64,000 bases of DNA from Roseiarcus sp963787135 (GTDB lineage: Bacteria; Pseudomonadota; Alphaproteobacteria; Rhizobiales; Beijerinckiaceae), in contig CAWBBW010000018.1 in the NCBI GenBank assembly GCA_963787135.1, positions 1-64,000 on the forward strand, read 5' to 3'. This document shows, piece by piece, positions 25,499 to 34,473 of the stretch; position 1 is the first letter of the stretch; each line of letters begins with the position of its first letter. The position numbers were made by a program, and so were the translations under genes. The notes under the pieces are model-generated. The model made no database searches and was not told the DNA's origin. It was given only the letters and a program-made list of their open reading frames with translations.

Positions 25499-25600
25499 AA
25501 ATAAGGATAGCGTATTTTCATTTCCTTGTGCCCGGGTTTCATTTCCTTGTGCTTGATTTTCATTTCCTTGCGCCGGATTTTGATTTCCTTGTGGATTCCC
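25499..25600. repeat. 21-bp-period repeat array, family B copy 1
   Basis: Four copies of a unit centred on TTTCATTTCCTTG at 25516, 25537, 25558 and 25579, spaced exactly 21 bases apart. Read on the minus strand it encodes the heptad-like pattern KEMKIRR. The stop codon of the hydrogenase protease gene lies within it. A second array is at 53722-53817. The remainder of the gap 25268-25498 shows no coding potential. Confidence 0.8.
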
Positions 25601-26087
25601 GTGCGGTTCGTCGCGCTGGCTCGCCGGCCTTGCGCCGCCAGTCTTCGATCGACCGCTCCGCCATCAGGCCCTGTACGAACGCCCAGCCGGCCTCCAACCG
25701 CTCGCGCGCCTCGGCCGACAGGCTGTCGCCCAGTTCGAAAAACTCGCCGCGCATGGAGAGCGTAAACGCGGGCGGCGGCGAGCGGCGAAGCGAACGGGCG
25801 TAGACGTCGAGCACAGCCTCCGGGGCGAGCGCGTGGGTGGTGTGGCTCTCGCCGCGCTTCGGCCCGATCTCCGCAAAGGCGAAAGGCGCGGGCGTGTCCC
25901 TGCCGGCGTCGACGAAGAGCACGGCCTCCGCGCCATCGAGATCGAGGGCATGCTCGATCTGCAGCTGGAAGTCCTCGATCGTGCTGACGTCTGGCCAGGC
26001 GGCGCGCGCGATGCGTTCGAGCAAGAGCGGCCCAAGCCCGTCGTCGCCGCGCGCGTCGTTGCCCCAGCCAAAGACGACGAGCCGCAA
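25560..26087 (-). CDS. hoxW: Hydrogenase maturation protease (HoxW-like)
   Basis: About 175 residues. The HycI/HoxW-type endopeptidase removes the C-terminal peptide of the large subunit after nickel insertion. The N-terminus RLVVFGWGNDARGDDGLGPLLLERI carries the first metal-ligand acidic residue (Asp in GDDGLG). DFQLQIEHALDL supplies the central ligand and FVDAGRD and HTTHALAPEAVL (His) complete the family pattern. The start is TTG at 26087, three bases after the hoxH stop. The last residues (RKSKSGARK) are read into the family B repeat, so the C-terminus is probably not native. Confidence 0.83.
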   Translation of the reverse strand: MRLVVFGWGNDARGDDGLGPLLLERIARAAWPDVSTIEDFQLQIEHALDLDGAEAVLFVDAGRDTPAPFAFAEIGPKRGESHTTHALAPEAVLDVYARSLRRSPPPAFTLSMRGEFFELGDSLSAEARERLEAGWAFVQGLMAERSIEDWRRKAGEPARRTARESTRKSKSGARK

Positions 26088-26090
26088 TCG

Positions 26091-27554
26091 TCAGCCTTTG
26101 CGCAAGCGCGAAACGAGCGCGCCGTCCGCGTCGACGAGATCGACCTCGAGCGGCATCTGACCGAGCGCGTGGGTGGCGCACGAGAGGCACGGATCGTAGG
26201 CGCGGATCGCGACCTCGATGTGGTTGAGTAGCCCCTCGGTCAGCTCGCGGCCCGAGAGATAGCGCGAGGCGACCGCGCGGATCAACTCGTTCATCGCCTG
26301 ATTGTTGTTGGTGGTCGAGACGATGAGGTTGCAATAGGTCACGAGGTCGTTCTCGTCGGCCCGGTAGTGATGGAAGAGCGTTCCGCGCGGCGCTTCAATC
26401 ACGCCGACCGCTTCCTCGCGCCGCGGCCCCTTGTCGGCCATCAGGTCCGTGCCCACGATGTCGGGATCGTCCAGAAGCTCGCGCGCCAATTCGGCCGCGT
26501 GCAGCATCTCGATCATACGCGCCCAATGATACATGAGCGCGCCATGCAGCGGCTTTCCGCCGCCCAGGCTGAGGAACGTCTGGCGCTCGGCTTCGGCGAG
26601 CGGCGTCGCCATTGCGTCGCAGACCTGTACCCGCGCCAGCGGCCCGACGCGATACCAGCCTTTGTCCGCGCCGAGCGTCTTGATATGCGGGAACTTCATA
26701 TAGCTCCAGTTCTTGATGTCCTCCTGGAGCACGTTTCTGTAAGTCCCGTAATCGACGTGATCGAAGATCGGCCCGCCGTCTGCGTCACTCGCGCGAAGGC
26801 CCCCTTGGTAGAAGTCGAGCGCCCCGCGATTGTCGACGAGACCCATCATGTTGGCGCGCAACTCGCCGAAGGTCTTGTAGAAGTCAGGATTGGTCTCGTG
26901 CAGCTGGATGACGAGCCCGACGGCGGCCTTCGACCAGTCGACAATTTCATCAATTCCGGCGCGCATCGAATCGCGATCGGTGAGGCTCAACGGCTTGTTC
27001 ATTCCGCCGGGGATGACCCCGGTTCCATGAATGCGCTTTCCGGCGATATGGGCAATCACCTGCTGCCCGAACTTGCGCGTCATGACGCCCTGGACGGCAA
27101 GATCGGGGAAGGCCTCGGCGACGCCGATGATGTTGCGTTTGGCGACCTCGCTTTCGAAGCCGAGCAGCAGATCGGGCGAAGAGAGGTGAAAGAAGTGCAG
27201 CGCATGCGACTGCACCATTTGACCGTAGTGCAGCAGGCGCCGCAGCTTCTCCGCCGTCGGCGTCAGCGGACCGAAGCCGGCGATGAGGTCCATCGCCTTG
27301 GTCGCCGCGATCAGGTGGCTCACCGGGCAGATGCCGCAGAGGCGCTGCACCGTGACAGGGACCTCCCAGTACGGCCGGCCCGCGATGAACGCCTCGAAGC
27401 CCCGGAACTCCACGATGTGCAACCGGACCTGATGAATCCGATTCTCCTCGTCGAGGAGGATCGTCACCTTGCCGTGCCCCTCGACCCGGGTGAGCGGCTC
27501 AATGGCGACGCGACGGAGCTTCTGGGGCGATTGGGCGGTTTCGAGGTTGAGCAT
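26091..27554 (-). CDS. hoxH: NAD-reducing [NiFe] hydrogenase large subunit HoxH
   Basis: About 487 residues. The nickel ligands are in RLCGICPVSH (Cys73, Cys76) and DPCLSCATHAL near residues 456-459. After that motif a short tail (LGQMPLEVDLVDADGALVSRLRKG) is the peptide expected to be removed by the protease encoded next. RVEGHGKVTILLDEENRI is the typical N-terminal motif. This is a group 3d bidirectional enzyme that oxidises H2 with NAD+ in the cytoplasm. ATG 27554 has GAGG upstream and lies ten bases past the hoxY stop. Confidence 0.95.
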   Translation of the reverse strand: MLNLETAQSPQKLRRVAIEPLTRVEGHGKVTILLDEENRIHQVRLHIVEFRGFEAFIAGRPYWEVPVTVQRLCGICPVSHLIAATKAMDLIAGFGPLTPTAEKLRRLLHYGQMVQSHALHFFHLSSPDLLLGFESEVAKRNIIGVAEAFPDLAVQGVMTRKFGQQVIAHIAGKRIHGTGVIPGGMNKPLSLTDRDSMRAGIDEIVDWSKAAVGLVIQLHETNPDFYKTFGELRANMMGLVDNRGALDFYQGGLRASDADGGPIFDHVDYGTYRNVLQEDIKNWSYMKFPHIKTLGADKGWYRVGPLARVQVCDAMATPLAEAERQTFLSLGGGKPLHGALMYHWARMIEMLHAAELARELLDDPDIVGTDLMADKGPRREEAVGVIEAPRGTLFHHYRADENDLVTYCNLIVSTTNNNQAMNELIRAVASRYLSGRELTEGLLNHIEVAIRAYDPCLSCATHALGQMPLEVDLVDADGALVSRLRKG

Positions 27555-27564
27555 GGCCAAGGCC

Positions 27565-28125
27565 TCAATCGTAGCGCATGAGATCGTGATCAAGACGCGG
27601 CATGCGCCCGAGAATCAGATCGTTGAGATATTTCCAGATGGTGTCGGCGGACGGAGGGCAGCCGGGAATGAAATAGTCGACCCGCACCACCTCGTTGACG
27701 GGATAGACCTTGTCGAACAACAGCGGCAGCTCCGGGTCGTTCGGAACATGGGCCCCGATTCCGTCTACGTCGCGATAGACCTCATTGAGGACATCTCCGA
27801 CATCGAGACGGTTGCGCATCGCAGGCAGGCCGCCGTTGATCGCGCAGGCGCCGATGGCGACGAGGATCTTGGCGTTGGCGCGCATCTCGCGCAGCACATG
27901 CGCGTTTTCTGCGTTGCAAACTCCACCTTCGATCAGCGCGATGTCGCAGGGGCCGCAATGCTTGATGTCGGTGATCGGCGAACGGTCGAACTCGGCGATC
28001 TTGATAAGATCGAGAATGCGTTCGTCGATGTCGAGAAACGACATGTGGCAGCCGAAGCAGCCGGCAAGCGAGGTCGTCGCGATGCGCACTTTCGGCAAGG
28101 CGGCGCTGTCAGGGGACGCGCTCAT
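27565..28125 (-). CDS. hoxY: NAD-reducing hydrogenase small subunit HoxY
   Basis: 186 residues, the short small-subunit form without Tat signal or distal cluster domain. Proximal [4Fe-4S] ligands are in LAGCFGCHMSFLD, EGGVCNAEN, IGACAINGG and FIPGCPPSAD. It transfers electrons from HoxH to the diaphorase module. The start overlaps the hoxU stop by four bases, indicating translational coupling. Confidence 0.94.
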   Translation of the reverse strand: MSASPDSAALPKVRIATTSLAGCFGCHMSFLDIDERILDLIKIAEFDRSPITDIKHCGPCDIALIEGGVCNAENAHVLREMRANAKILVAIGACAINGGLPAMRNRLDVGDVLNEVYRDVDGIGAHVPNDPELPLLFDKVYPVNEVVRVDYFIPGCPPSADTIWKYLNDLILGRMPRLDHDLMRYD

Positions 28126-28847
28126 CGAGTCTCCTCCACCGCGCAGCGCGTCGCCTCTTCGCTGATCGGCTCGAGATCATAGCGGCGCTCGCCGATCGGC
28201 ACGGCATAGCCGACGCGCTTGATCAGGATGGCGCCGACAGGGCACACATGCGCGGCCTTGTCCGCGACCGAGAAATTCGTGTCGCCGAGCTTGCCGCTCG
28301 GCGAGTTGATCACGATGTGCGAAGCCATGCCGCGGCCCGCGAGCGCGAAGATGGACTTGCCGTCCACGTCGCGGCTCGCGCGCACACAGAGCTCGCACTG
28401 GATGCAACGATTGAAGTCGATCAGCACGTCCGGATGCGAGGCGTCGACCGGCCGGTGCGGGTAGAACTCGACGAAATGCGGCGTCATCATCTCGCTGTCG
28501 TAGGCAAGCGCCTGCAACTGGCAATTGCCGGTCTTCTCGCAGCCGGGGCAGAAGTGGTTGCCCTCGACGAACAACATCTGCAGGAGCGTCCTCCGATAAG
28601 CGTGCAGGTCGGGCGTGTCGACCTCGACCTCCTGACCCGCTGCCGCCTTTAAGGTGCAGGCGGACGCGCTACGGCCGTTGACCACGACGCTGCACAATTT
28701 GCAGCTGCCGTGGGGCGCGAATTCCGGATGGGCGCAGAGATGCGGGATATAGACGCCCGCTTCCATCGCCGCCTCCAGAATGGTTTGGCCCGCCTTGAAA
28801 GGAACCAGGATCTCGTCGATGACGATCGTCGTCTCGGTCGCGCTCAT
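28122..28847 (-). CDS. hoxU: Hydrogenase diaphorase ferredoxin-type subunit HoxU
   Basis: 241 residues. An N-terminal [2Fe-2S] ferredoxin domain (CAHPEFAPHGSCKLCSVVVNG...CTLKA) is followed by a NuoG-like His/Cys cluster region (HFCPGCEKTGNCQLQ) and CIQCELCVRASRDVDGKS for a [4Fe-4S] centre. It forms the diaphorase with HoxF and relays electrons between HoxY and flavin. It overlaps both neighbours by four bases. Confidence 0.93.
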   Translation of the reverse strand: MSATETTIVIDEILVPFKAGQTILEAAMEAGVYIPHLCAHPEFAPHGSCKLCSVVVNGRSASACTLKAAAGQEVEVDTPDLHAYRRTLLQMLFVEGNHFCPGCEKTGNCQLQALAYDSEMMTPHFVEFYPHRPVDASHPDVLIDFNRCIQCELCVRASRDVDGKSIFALAGRGMASHIVINSPSGKLGDTNFSVADKAAHVCPVGAILIKRVGYAVPIGERRYDLEPISEEATRCAVEETR

Positions 28848-30631
28848 GCCTCGGCTCCAATATGGGCGCCCGCGTCATCGCGCCCCGCGATCTCGCGCGC
28901 CCGGGTGAGCGCGGCGTCGAGATCGACGGCCGGATCGAATTCACCGCGGATCAGACGCCGCTCGTAGGCCGGGCGGAATTTGAGCCAGGTGTCGCGCACC
29001 GGATTGCCGGCCGTCTGACCGAGACCGCAATGGCTGGTCCGGCGCAGCAATTCGGCGAGCCGCATCAGCTCGTTGATTTCATAGTGCGAGCCCCGTCCGT
29101 CGGCGATCTTGTCAAGCGCATCGCGGATCAGCGTCGTGCCGACGCGGCATGGCGTACAGAAGCCGCAGCTCTCGTGGGCAAAGAAATGCGCGAAATTGCG
29201 CGCCACCTCGAACAGGTCCCGCTCCATGCCGAAGACCATGAAGGCGCCGGCCGTCGGCACGTCCTCGAACGCGATGTGACGGCGGAACTCATCCGGCGTC
29301 AGGCAGACGCCCGAGGGACCGCTGACCTGAACCGCCGCCACGTCCGTTGCGCCGCAGTCCTTCAGGACCTGCTCCACCCGCACGCCGAATGGGTATTCGT
29401 AGATCCCTGGACGCGCGCAATCGCCGGACACCGACAGAATCTTTGTGCCCGCGGAATGGCGCGTGCCCTGGCCGGCGAAGACGCGCCCCCCTTGCAGCGC
29501 GACCGCGGTCGCACTCGCGAGCGTCTCCACATTGTTGACGACAGTGGGCTTGCCGAGATAGCCGGCCGTCACCGGGAATGGCGGCCGGATGCGGGGCTTG
29601 CCCGGCTTGCCCTCGAGCAACTCGATCAGCGCCAATTCTTCACCGCAGATGTAGGCGCCCGCCCCGAGATGGATCGCGATGTCGAAGTCGAATCCCTGCG
29701 CCCCGCAGATGCTGGCGCCGAGCCGCCTGTCCCTGCGCATCGCCTCCAGCCTGGTTTCCAGGGGTTCGAGCAGGTAGCGATATTCGCCGCGCAGATAGAG
29801 GAGACCATGCGCCGCGCCGACGGCGAAGCCCGCAATCGCCATGCCTTCGAAAACGCGCTCTGCAAAAGACGCGAGCAGCACGCGATCCTTGAAAGTGCCG
29901 GGCTCGCCTTCGTCGGCGTTGCAGACGACATAGCGTTCAGCGCCTGCGGCGTTGCGGCAGCTCTCCCATTTTACCGATGTCGCGAACCCCGCTCCGCCCC
30001 GCCCGCGCAGGTTTGAACGCTTCATCTCGTCAAGCATGCCTTGCCGCCCAAGCGCGATCGCGGCCCGCAGGCCGGACCCGGGCTCGTAGCGCGAGCCGAG
30101 CAGGACGTCGGCGCGGCGGATGTTGTCTTCAACACGGAAAAGGGCGGCGGGCCATTCAGCAAGCGGAATGGCGCCGCGCACAAGCTCGCAAATCTCGTCG
30201 ACACGCCGCGCGGTCAGACGCGTGACGGGACGGTTGTTGACAAGCAGCGCCGGGCCCTGATCGCACATTCCGGTGCATGAGGTCAGATCGACGCTCACCG
30301 CGCCGTCGGCTGAGACTTCGGCCCGGCGCAGCTTGAGGCGCTTCAGCATGGACTCGAACAGCGTCAGGCTGCCGAGCATGCGGTCCGTAATATTGTCGGA
30401 AAACAGGATCCGATACCGTCCGCGGGGCTGGTCATAGAGGAACGCGTAAAACTGAACGACACTCTCCACCTGGGTCGTCGGAATCCCGAGACCGACGGCG
30501 ACCGAACGCGCTGTCTCTGGCGAAACCCAGCCGAGCTCCTCCTGAATCTCCCGCAAGATTTGCAGCAGTTGAGTCGGATCAGCGCGGCGGCGCTCAAGCG
30601 CCCGAGTGACGATATCGCTCGCGTCCGACAT
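28844..30631 (-). CDS. hoxF: Hydrogenase diaphorase flavoprotein HoxF
   Basis: 595 residues, the length of HoxF with a built-in NuoE-like N-terminal domain (residues 1-160: LLQILREIQEELGWVS, SCTGMCDQGPALLVNN), so no separate hoxE is needed. The NuoF-like part holds NAD and FMN sites (LRGRGGAGFATSVKWE, CNADEGEPGTFKDR, GAGAYICGEELALIE), and the C-terminal [4Fe-4S] motif is ESCGFCTPCRVG. First gene of the hoxFUYH(W) operon. Hyp maturation genes are not in the window and must lie elsewhere. Confidence 0.94.
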   Translation of the reverse strand: MSDASDIVTRALERRRADPTQLLQILREIQEELGWVSPETARSVAVGLGIPTTQVESVVQFYAFLYDQPRGRYRILFSDNITDRMLGSLTLFESMLKRLKLRRAEVSADGAVSVDLTSCTGMCDQGPALLVNNRPVTRLTARRVDEICELVRGAIPLAEWPAALFRVEDNIRRADVLLGSRYEPGSGLRAAIALGRQGMLDEMKRSNLRGRGGAGFATSVKWESCRNAAGAERYVVCNADEGEPGTFKDRVLLASFAERVFEGMAIAGFAVGAAHGLLYLRGEYRYLLEPLETRLEAMRRDRRLGASICGAQGFDFDIAIHLGAGAYICGEELALIELLEGKPGKPRIRPPFPVTAGYLGKPTVVNNVETLASATAVALQGGRVFAGQGTRHSAGTKILSVSGDCARPGIYEYPFGVRVEQVLKDCGATDVAAVQVSGPSGVCLTPDEFRRHIAFEDVPTAGAFMVFGMERDLFEVARNFAHFFAHESCGFCTPCRVGTTLIRDALDKIADGRGSHYEINELMRLAELLRRTSHCGLGQTAGNPVRDTWLKFRPAYERRLIRGEFDPAVDLDAALTRAREIAGRDDAGAHIGAEA

Positions 30632-30713
30632 GACTGTCCCGTTCCTGTTCCTTATGCGCGGTCGCCGGGCGGCCCGGTTGGCGCCCGGCGCTAGCCCAAG
30701 ATGAAGGCGCGCC

Positions 30714-31457
30714 TTATTTCAGCAGTACGTAGATATTGACTTCGAGCGCCGGATCGTCGGGGTCCTTCACGTCGTTCACATATTCCTCGATGAACGAATC
30801 CTGCGCGTCGATGCCCTTCTCGTCGAGATAGGCGGTGACCGCGTCATAGGTTGCGTCGATGTCGGCGTAGGAGCCGATATGCTGGAACCGCATCGCCTTG
30901 CCGCTCGGCGTTTGTCCAATCTTCACCGCATCCGAGAGACTCGCCTTGTCTGGAGGCGCAGCCTCGAGTGGGAATCCGGCGTGATATCGAAAGCCGGTGT
31001 CGTCGGATTCGACGAACACCGCGAGCGGCCGGCCGGACGGCTTCAGGCCCGCCTTGTCCATCTCGCGCTTGACGAGACCGAGTGAGCCAAGAATGGCGCC
31101 GTAGATCTCGTCGCGATCGGCCTTGCCCTCGATATAGGCGAAAGGCCGCGCAGCCATCTCGACCGTCTCGCCGGTTGACCCCTCGCTTTGCTGAGGCGCC
31201 GGTTCGCCAGGCTTGGCGGCCTCGGGAGCCGACGGCAGGGCGTTGGCGGCCGGGGCGGCGGGCGCCGGCGCGCTTTGTGTTTGCGCAGCAGGCGGCTGAA
31301 CCGGGGAGGCCGGCGCGGTTGGCGCCTGGGAGGCCGGCGCCGGAGGCGATTGCGCGGTCGGCGCCGAGTCTTCGCCCCAAGCGACAGCCGGCAGTCCGAA
31401 GGCTGTCAGCGCGGCCAGAAGCCCCACGAAGGATAGGCGGATCCGTTTTCTCGGCAT
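30714..31457 (-). CDS. Exported protein with Pro/Ala-rich linker and GyrI-like domain
   Basis: 247 residues. A Sec signal (RLSFVGLLAALTAFGLPAVAWG) is followed by a low-complexity Pro/Ala/Gln region of about 65 residues. From about residue 98 a GyrI-like small-molecule-binding domain follows (MAARPFAYIEGKADRDEIYGAILGSLGLVKREMDKAG, FPLEAAPPDK, MRFQHIGSYADIDATYDAVTAYLDEKGI, FIEEYVNDVKDPDDPALEVNIYVLLK). GyrI-like domains are usually cytoplasmic effector-binding modules, so an exported, tethered version is unusual. The ligand is unknown. It lies between the hox and glycine cleavage operons, with no clear tie to either. Confidence 0.78.
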   Translation of the reverse strand: MPRKRIRLSFVGLLAALTAFGLPAVAWGEDSAPTAQSPPAPASQAPTAPASPVQPPAAQTQSAPAPAAPAANALPSAPEAAKPGEPAPQQSEGSTGETVEMAARPFAYIEGKADRDEIYGAILGSLGLVKREMDKAGLKPSGRPLAVFVESDDTGFRYHAGFPLEAAPPDKASLSDAVKIGQTPSGKAMRFQHIGSYADIDATYDAVTAYLDEKGIDAQDSFIEEYVNDVKDPDDPALEVNIYVLLK

Positions 31458-31559
31458 CTTCGCGCTGAACTCCGTCGCATGCGGGCGAGGATTGGCTAGG
31501 CCACCCTACGGCCATTTCCATTTCAAAACAAAGACCGAGGCGCTAAGCGACGTTATGCC

Positions 31560-33104
31560 TCAGGCCGGGGGCGGCCTCGTCCAGCGCAGTACGGGCTGGC
31601 GCGCCGCACGGGTTTCGTCGAGGCGGCGGCGGGGAGCAAAGACCGGGGCGGACAGAAATCGCTCGCGATCTCCGGCTTTGACCGCAAACGCAAGATCGCG
31701 CAGCGTCATGATGAAAAGATCGAGGCTGGACTTCGATTCCGATTCCGTTGGCTCGATCAGCATGGCCCCGTGCACAATGAGCGGGAAGTAAACAGTCATC
31801 GGGTGGTAGCCTTCGTCGATCATTGCCTTGGCGAAGTCGAGCGTCGTCAGTCCAGTGTCCTTCAGCCACCGGTCGTCGAACAGAGCTTCGTGCATGCAGG
31901 GACGGTCGCCGAACGGCGCGCTCATCACGTCGTTGAGGCAAGCCCGCACGTAGTTGGCCGAGAGCACCGCGTCCTCGGAGGCCTGCCGCAAACCATCGGC
32001 GCCGTGGGAAAGAATGAAGCTCAGCGCGCGGACGAACATGCCCATCTGGCCGTGGAACGCGCACATGCGGCCAAACGACGCGGATCCTTCGGCATGTTCG
32101 ACGAGGCCGAGCGCATCCCCGTCGCGGGCCACGAAGGGAACCGGGGCATAGGGCGCAAGCCGCGATGACAGCGCCACCGGCCCCGCTCCAGGCCCGCCGC
32201 CGCCATGCGGCGTCGAGAAGGTCTTATGCAGATTGATATGCATCGCGTCGACGCCCAGGTCGCCCGGACGCGTCTTGCCGACAATGGCGTTGAAGTTGGC
32301 GCCGTCGCAGTAGAAGTACGCGCCTGCCTCGTGAAGCGCGTCCGCGATGCCGCTGATCTGCCGTTCAAATAGTCCGCAGGTATTGGGATTGGTCAGCATG
32401 ATCGCCGCGACGTCGGGCGAGAGCGCATTCTTCACCGCCTCGACGCTGACATTGCCGTCCTCGCCGGCAGGAACCGGGCGGACGGAAAATCCGATCAGCG
32501 CGGCTGTGGCCGGATTTGTGCCGTGGGCGGAATCGGGGACCAGCACCACCCGGCGCGTCTCGCCCTCGCCGCGCGCCTCGATCGCCGCCTTGATCGCCAT
32601 CATCCCGCACAATTCGCCATGCGCCCCGGCTTTGGGCTGCATCGCGACCGCGCTCATGCCGGTCATTGTCATCAGCGCCTTGGCGAGCGCCTCGATGACG
32701 GCCAGCGCCCCTTGCGCAGTCGAGACAGGCTGGAGGGGGTGGACGTCGGCGAATCCGGGGAGGCGCGCCATCTTCTCGTTGAGGCGCGGATTGTGCTTCA
32801 TCGTGCACGAACCGAGCGGATAAATCCCGGCGTCGATCGCGTAGTTGTTTCGGGAGAGGCGAACGTAGTGGCGCACCGCCTCCGGTTCGGTCAGACCCGG
32901 CAGCTCCAGCGCCGTTTGGCGCGCGTGCGGACCAAGCCTTGATTGAAATGGCGCCGGCTCCTCGACGTCGACGCCGGTCGCGTCAAAGCGCCCTGTCTCG
33001 AAGATCAGCGCCTCCTCGATGTCGAGCGCGCGGTTGCCGGTGAAGGTCGCGCGCGGCTTTGCGGCGACGTCTTCCGCGCGCGTCGGACGGCCTTGGCTGT
33101 TCAT
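31560..33104 (-). CDS. gcvPB: Glycine dehydrogenase (decarboxylating) subunit 2
   Basis: 514 residues, the PLP-binding half of the two-subunit P-protein. The PLP lysine is in MHINLHKTFSTPHGGGGPGAGPV, and SCTMKHNPRLNEKMARLPGF is the characteristic N-terminal motif. With GcvPA it decarboxylates glycine and passes the methylamine to the GcvH lipoamide. It lies 22 bases after gcvPA and ends the riboswitch-controlled operon. The last 25 residues are Arg/Pro-rich beyond the conserved end. Confidence 0.94.
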   Translation of the reverse strand: MNSQGRPTRAEDVAAKPRATFTGNRALDIEEALIFETGRFDATGVDVEEPAPFQSRLGPHARQTALELPGLTEPEAVRHYVRLSRNNYAIDAGIYPLGSCTMKHNPRLNEKMARLPGFADVHPLQPVSTAQGALAVIEALAKALMTMTGMSAVAMQPKAGAHGELCGMMAIKAAIEARGEGETRRVVLVPDSAHGTNPATAALIGFSVRPVPAGEDGNVSVEAVKNALSPDVAAIMLTNPNTCGLFERQISGIADALHEAGAYFYCDGANFNAIVGKTRPGDLGVDAMHINLHKTFSTPHGGGGPGAGPVALSSRLAPYAPVPFVARDGDALGLVEHAEGSASFGRMCAFHGQMGMFVRALSFILSHGADGLRQASEDAVLSANYVRACLNDVMSAPFGDRPCMHEALFDDRWLKDTGLTTLDFAKAMIDEGYHPMTVYFPLIVHGAMLIEPTESESKSSLDLFIMTLRDLAFAVKAGDRERFLSAPVFAPRRRLDETRAARQPVLRWTRPPPA

Positions 33105-33126
33105 CGGCTCCCCTGTCCCCGAAAGG

Positions 33127-34470
33127 TCATTGCAGGCATACGGTCAGCTCCCTCGCGTAGGCCGCGCGGTCGTCCTCAGTGTTGAGCTCGGTGCTGGCGA
33201 CGATCACGCAATCGTCAAGTCCGGCGTCGGGCAGAACTCGCGAAACCGGCAACCCGCCGACGACGCCCCGCCGCGCCAGCGCCTCAATCAGGTCCCCCGA
33301 GGGGCGGGGCGTTCGGACGGTAAACTCGTTGAAAAAATGGGTGTTGAGGACTTCGACGCCGCGGATAGCGGAGAGCCGGTCCGCAAGTTGAACCGCATTG
33401 GCGTGATTGACGTGCGCCAGCTGTCTGAGACCCCTCTCCCCGAGCAGCGTCAGATGGATCGAGAAGGCGAGCGCGCACAGGCCGGAATTGGTGCAGATGT
33501 TGCTCGTCGCCTTCTCCCGGCGGATGTGCTGCTCGCGCGTCGACAGGGTGAGCACGAAGCTTCGCCGGCCATCGGCGTCTACAGTCTCGCCGGCCAGACG
33601 CCCCGGCATCTGGCGCACGTTCTTTATCCGCGTCGCGAAGAGGCCGACATAGGGGCCGCCGAAGTTGAGCGCGTTGCCGAGGCCCTGGCCCTCCCCGACC
33701 GCGATGTCGGCGTTCATTTCTCCCGGCGAGCGAACGGCTGCGAGCGCGACCGGATCGGTGAACACGGCGATCAGCAGCGCTCCCCGTGCATGCGCCGCGG
33801 CGGCGATCGGCGCGAGATCGCGCGGGTTGCCGAAGAAATCGGGGCTCTGGACGATCACGCAACTCGTCTCGTCATCGACGGCCGCCGCGATGTCCTCGCT
33901 CGCGGCGACATCGGGCGGCAGCCGGGTAATCTTTTCGTCGGCCATATGCGCCAGCGTCGCGGCGACCTCCGCGTAGTGTGGGTGGAGGCCGCCCGACAGA
34001 ATGGCTTTGCGCCGCCTGGTCAGACGGTGAGCCATCAGCATCGCTTCGCCGCAGGCGGTCGAGCCGTCGTACATCGAGGCGTTGGCGACCTCCATGCCGG
34101 TCAGCGCCGCCACCTGGGTCTGGAATTCGAACAGGACCTGGAGCGTCCCCTGGGCGATTTCCGGCTGATAGGGGGTGTAGCTGGTCAGGAACTCCGAGCG
34201 CTGGATGAGATGATCGACGCTCGCCGGGATGTGACGCCGATAAGCGCCGGCGCCCAGAAAAAACGGCCCCGAGCCCGCCGCAACGCTGCGGCTTGCCATC
34301 GCCGTCAGCGCGCGCTCGACCGCCATCTCGCTCATGGCGAGCGGCATGTCGAGCAATCCGTCGATCCGCTTGTCGGCGGGAATGTCGGCAAAGAGCGCAT
34401 CGATGTCAGGGACGCCGATGCGCGTGAGCATCGCTTCCCGTTCGCTTGCGTCGAGCGGCAGGTAGCGCAT
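33127..34470 (-). CDS. gcvPA: Glycine dehydrogenase (decarboxylating) subunit 1
   Basis: 447 residues, the partner of GcvPB. Typical segments are MRYLPLDASEREAML, FLGAGAYRRHIPASVDHLIQRSEFLTSYTPYQPEIAQGTLQVLFEFQT, MYDGSTACGEAM and STREQHIRREKATSNICTNSGLCAL. Starts three bases after gcvH. The split P-protein is common in Alphaproteobacteria with this operon order. Confidence 0.95.
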   Translation of the reverse strand: MRYLPLDASEREAMLTRIGVPDIDALFADIPADKRIDGLLDMPLAMSEMAVERALTAMASRSVAAGSGPFFLGAGAYRRHIPASVDHLIQRSEFLTSYTPYQPEIAQGTLQVLFEFQTQVAALTGMEVANASMYDGSTACGEAMLMAHRLTRRRKAILSGGLHPHYAEVAATLAHMADEKITRLPPDVAASEDIAAAVDDETSCVIVQSPDFFGNPRDLAPIAAAAHARGALLIAVFTDPVALAAVRSPGEMNADIAVGEGQGLGNALNFGGPYVGLFATRIKNVRQMPGRLAGETVDADGRRSFVLTLSTREQHIRREKATSNICTNSGLCALAFSIHLTLLGERGLRQLAHVNHANAVQLADRLSAIRGVEVLNTHFFNEFTVRTPRPSGDLIEALARRGVVGGLPVSRVLPDAGLDDCVIVASTELNTEDDRAAYARELTVCLQ

Positions 34471-34473
34471 CGG

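Noticed and set aside
25499..25600. Short direct repeats as a CRISPR array or plasmid iterons
   Set aside because: The 21-bp units leave no room for spacers, and no replication initiator gene is nearby.
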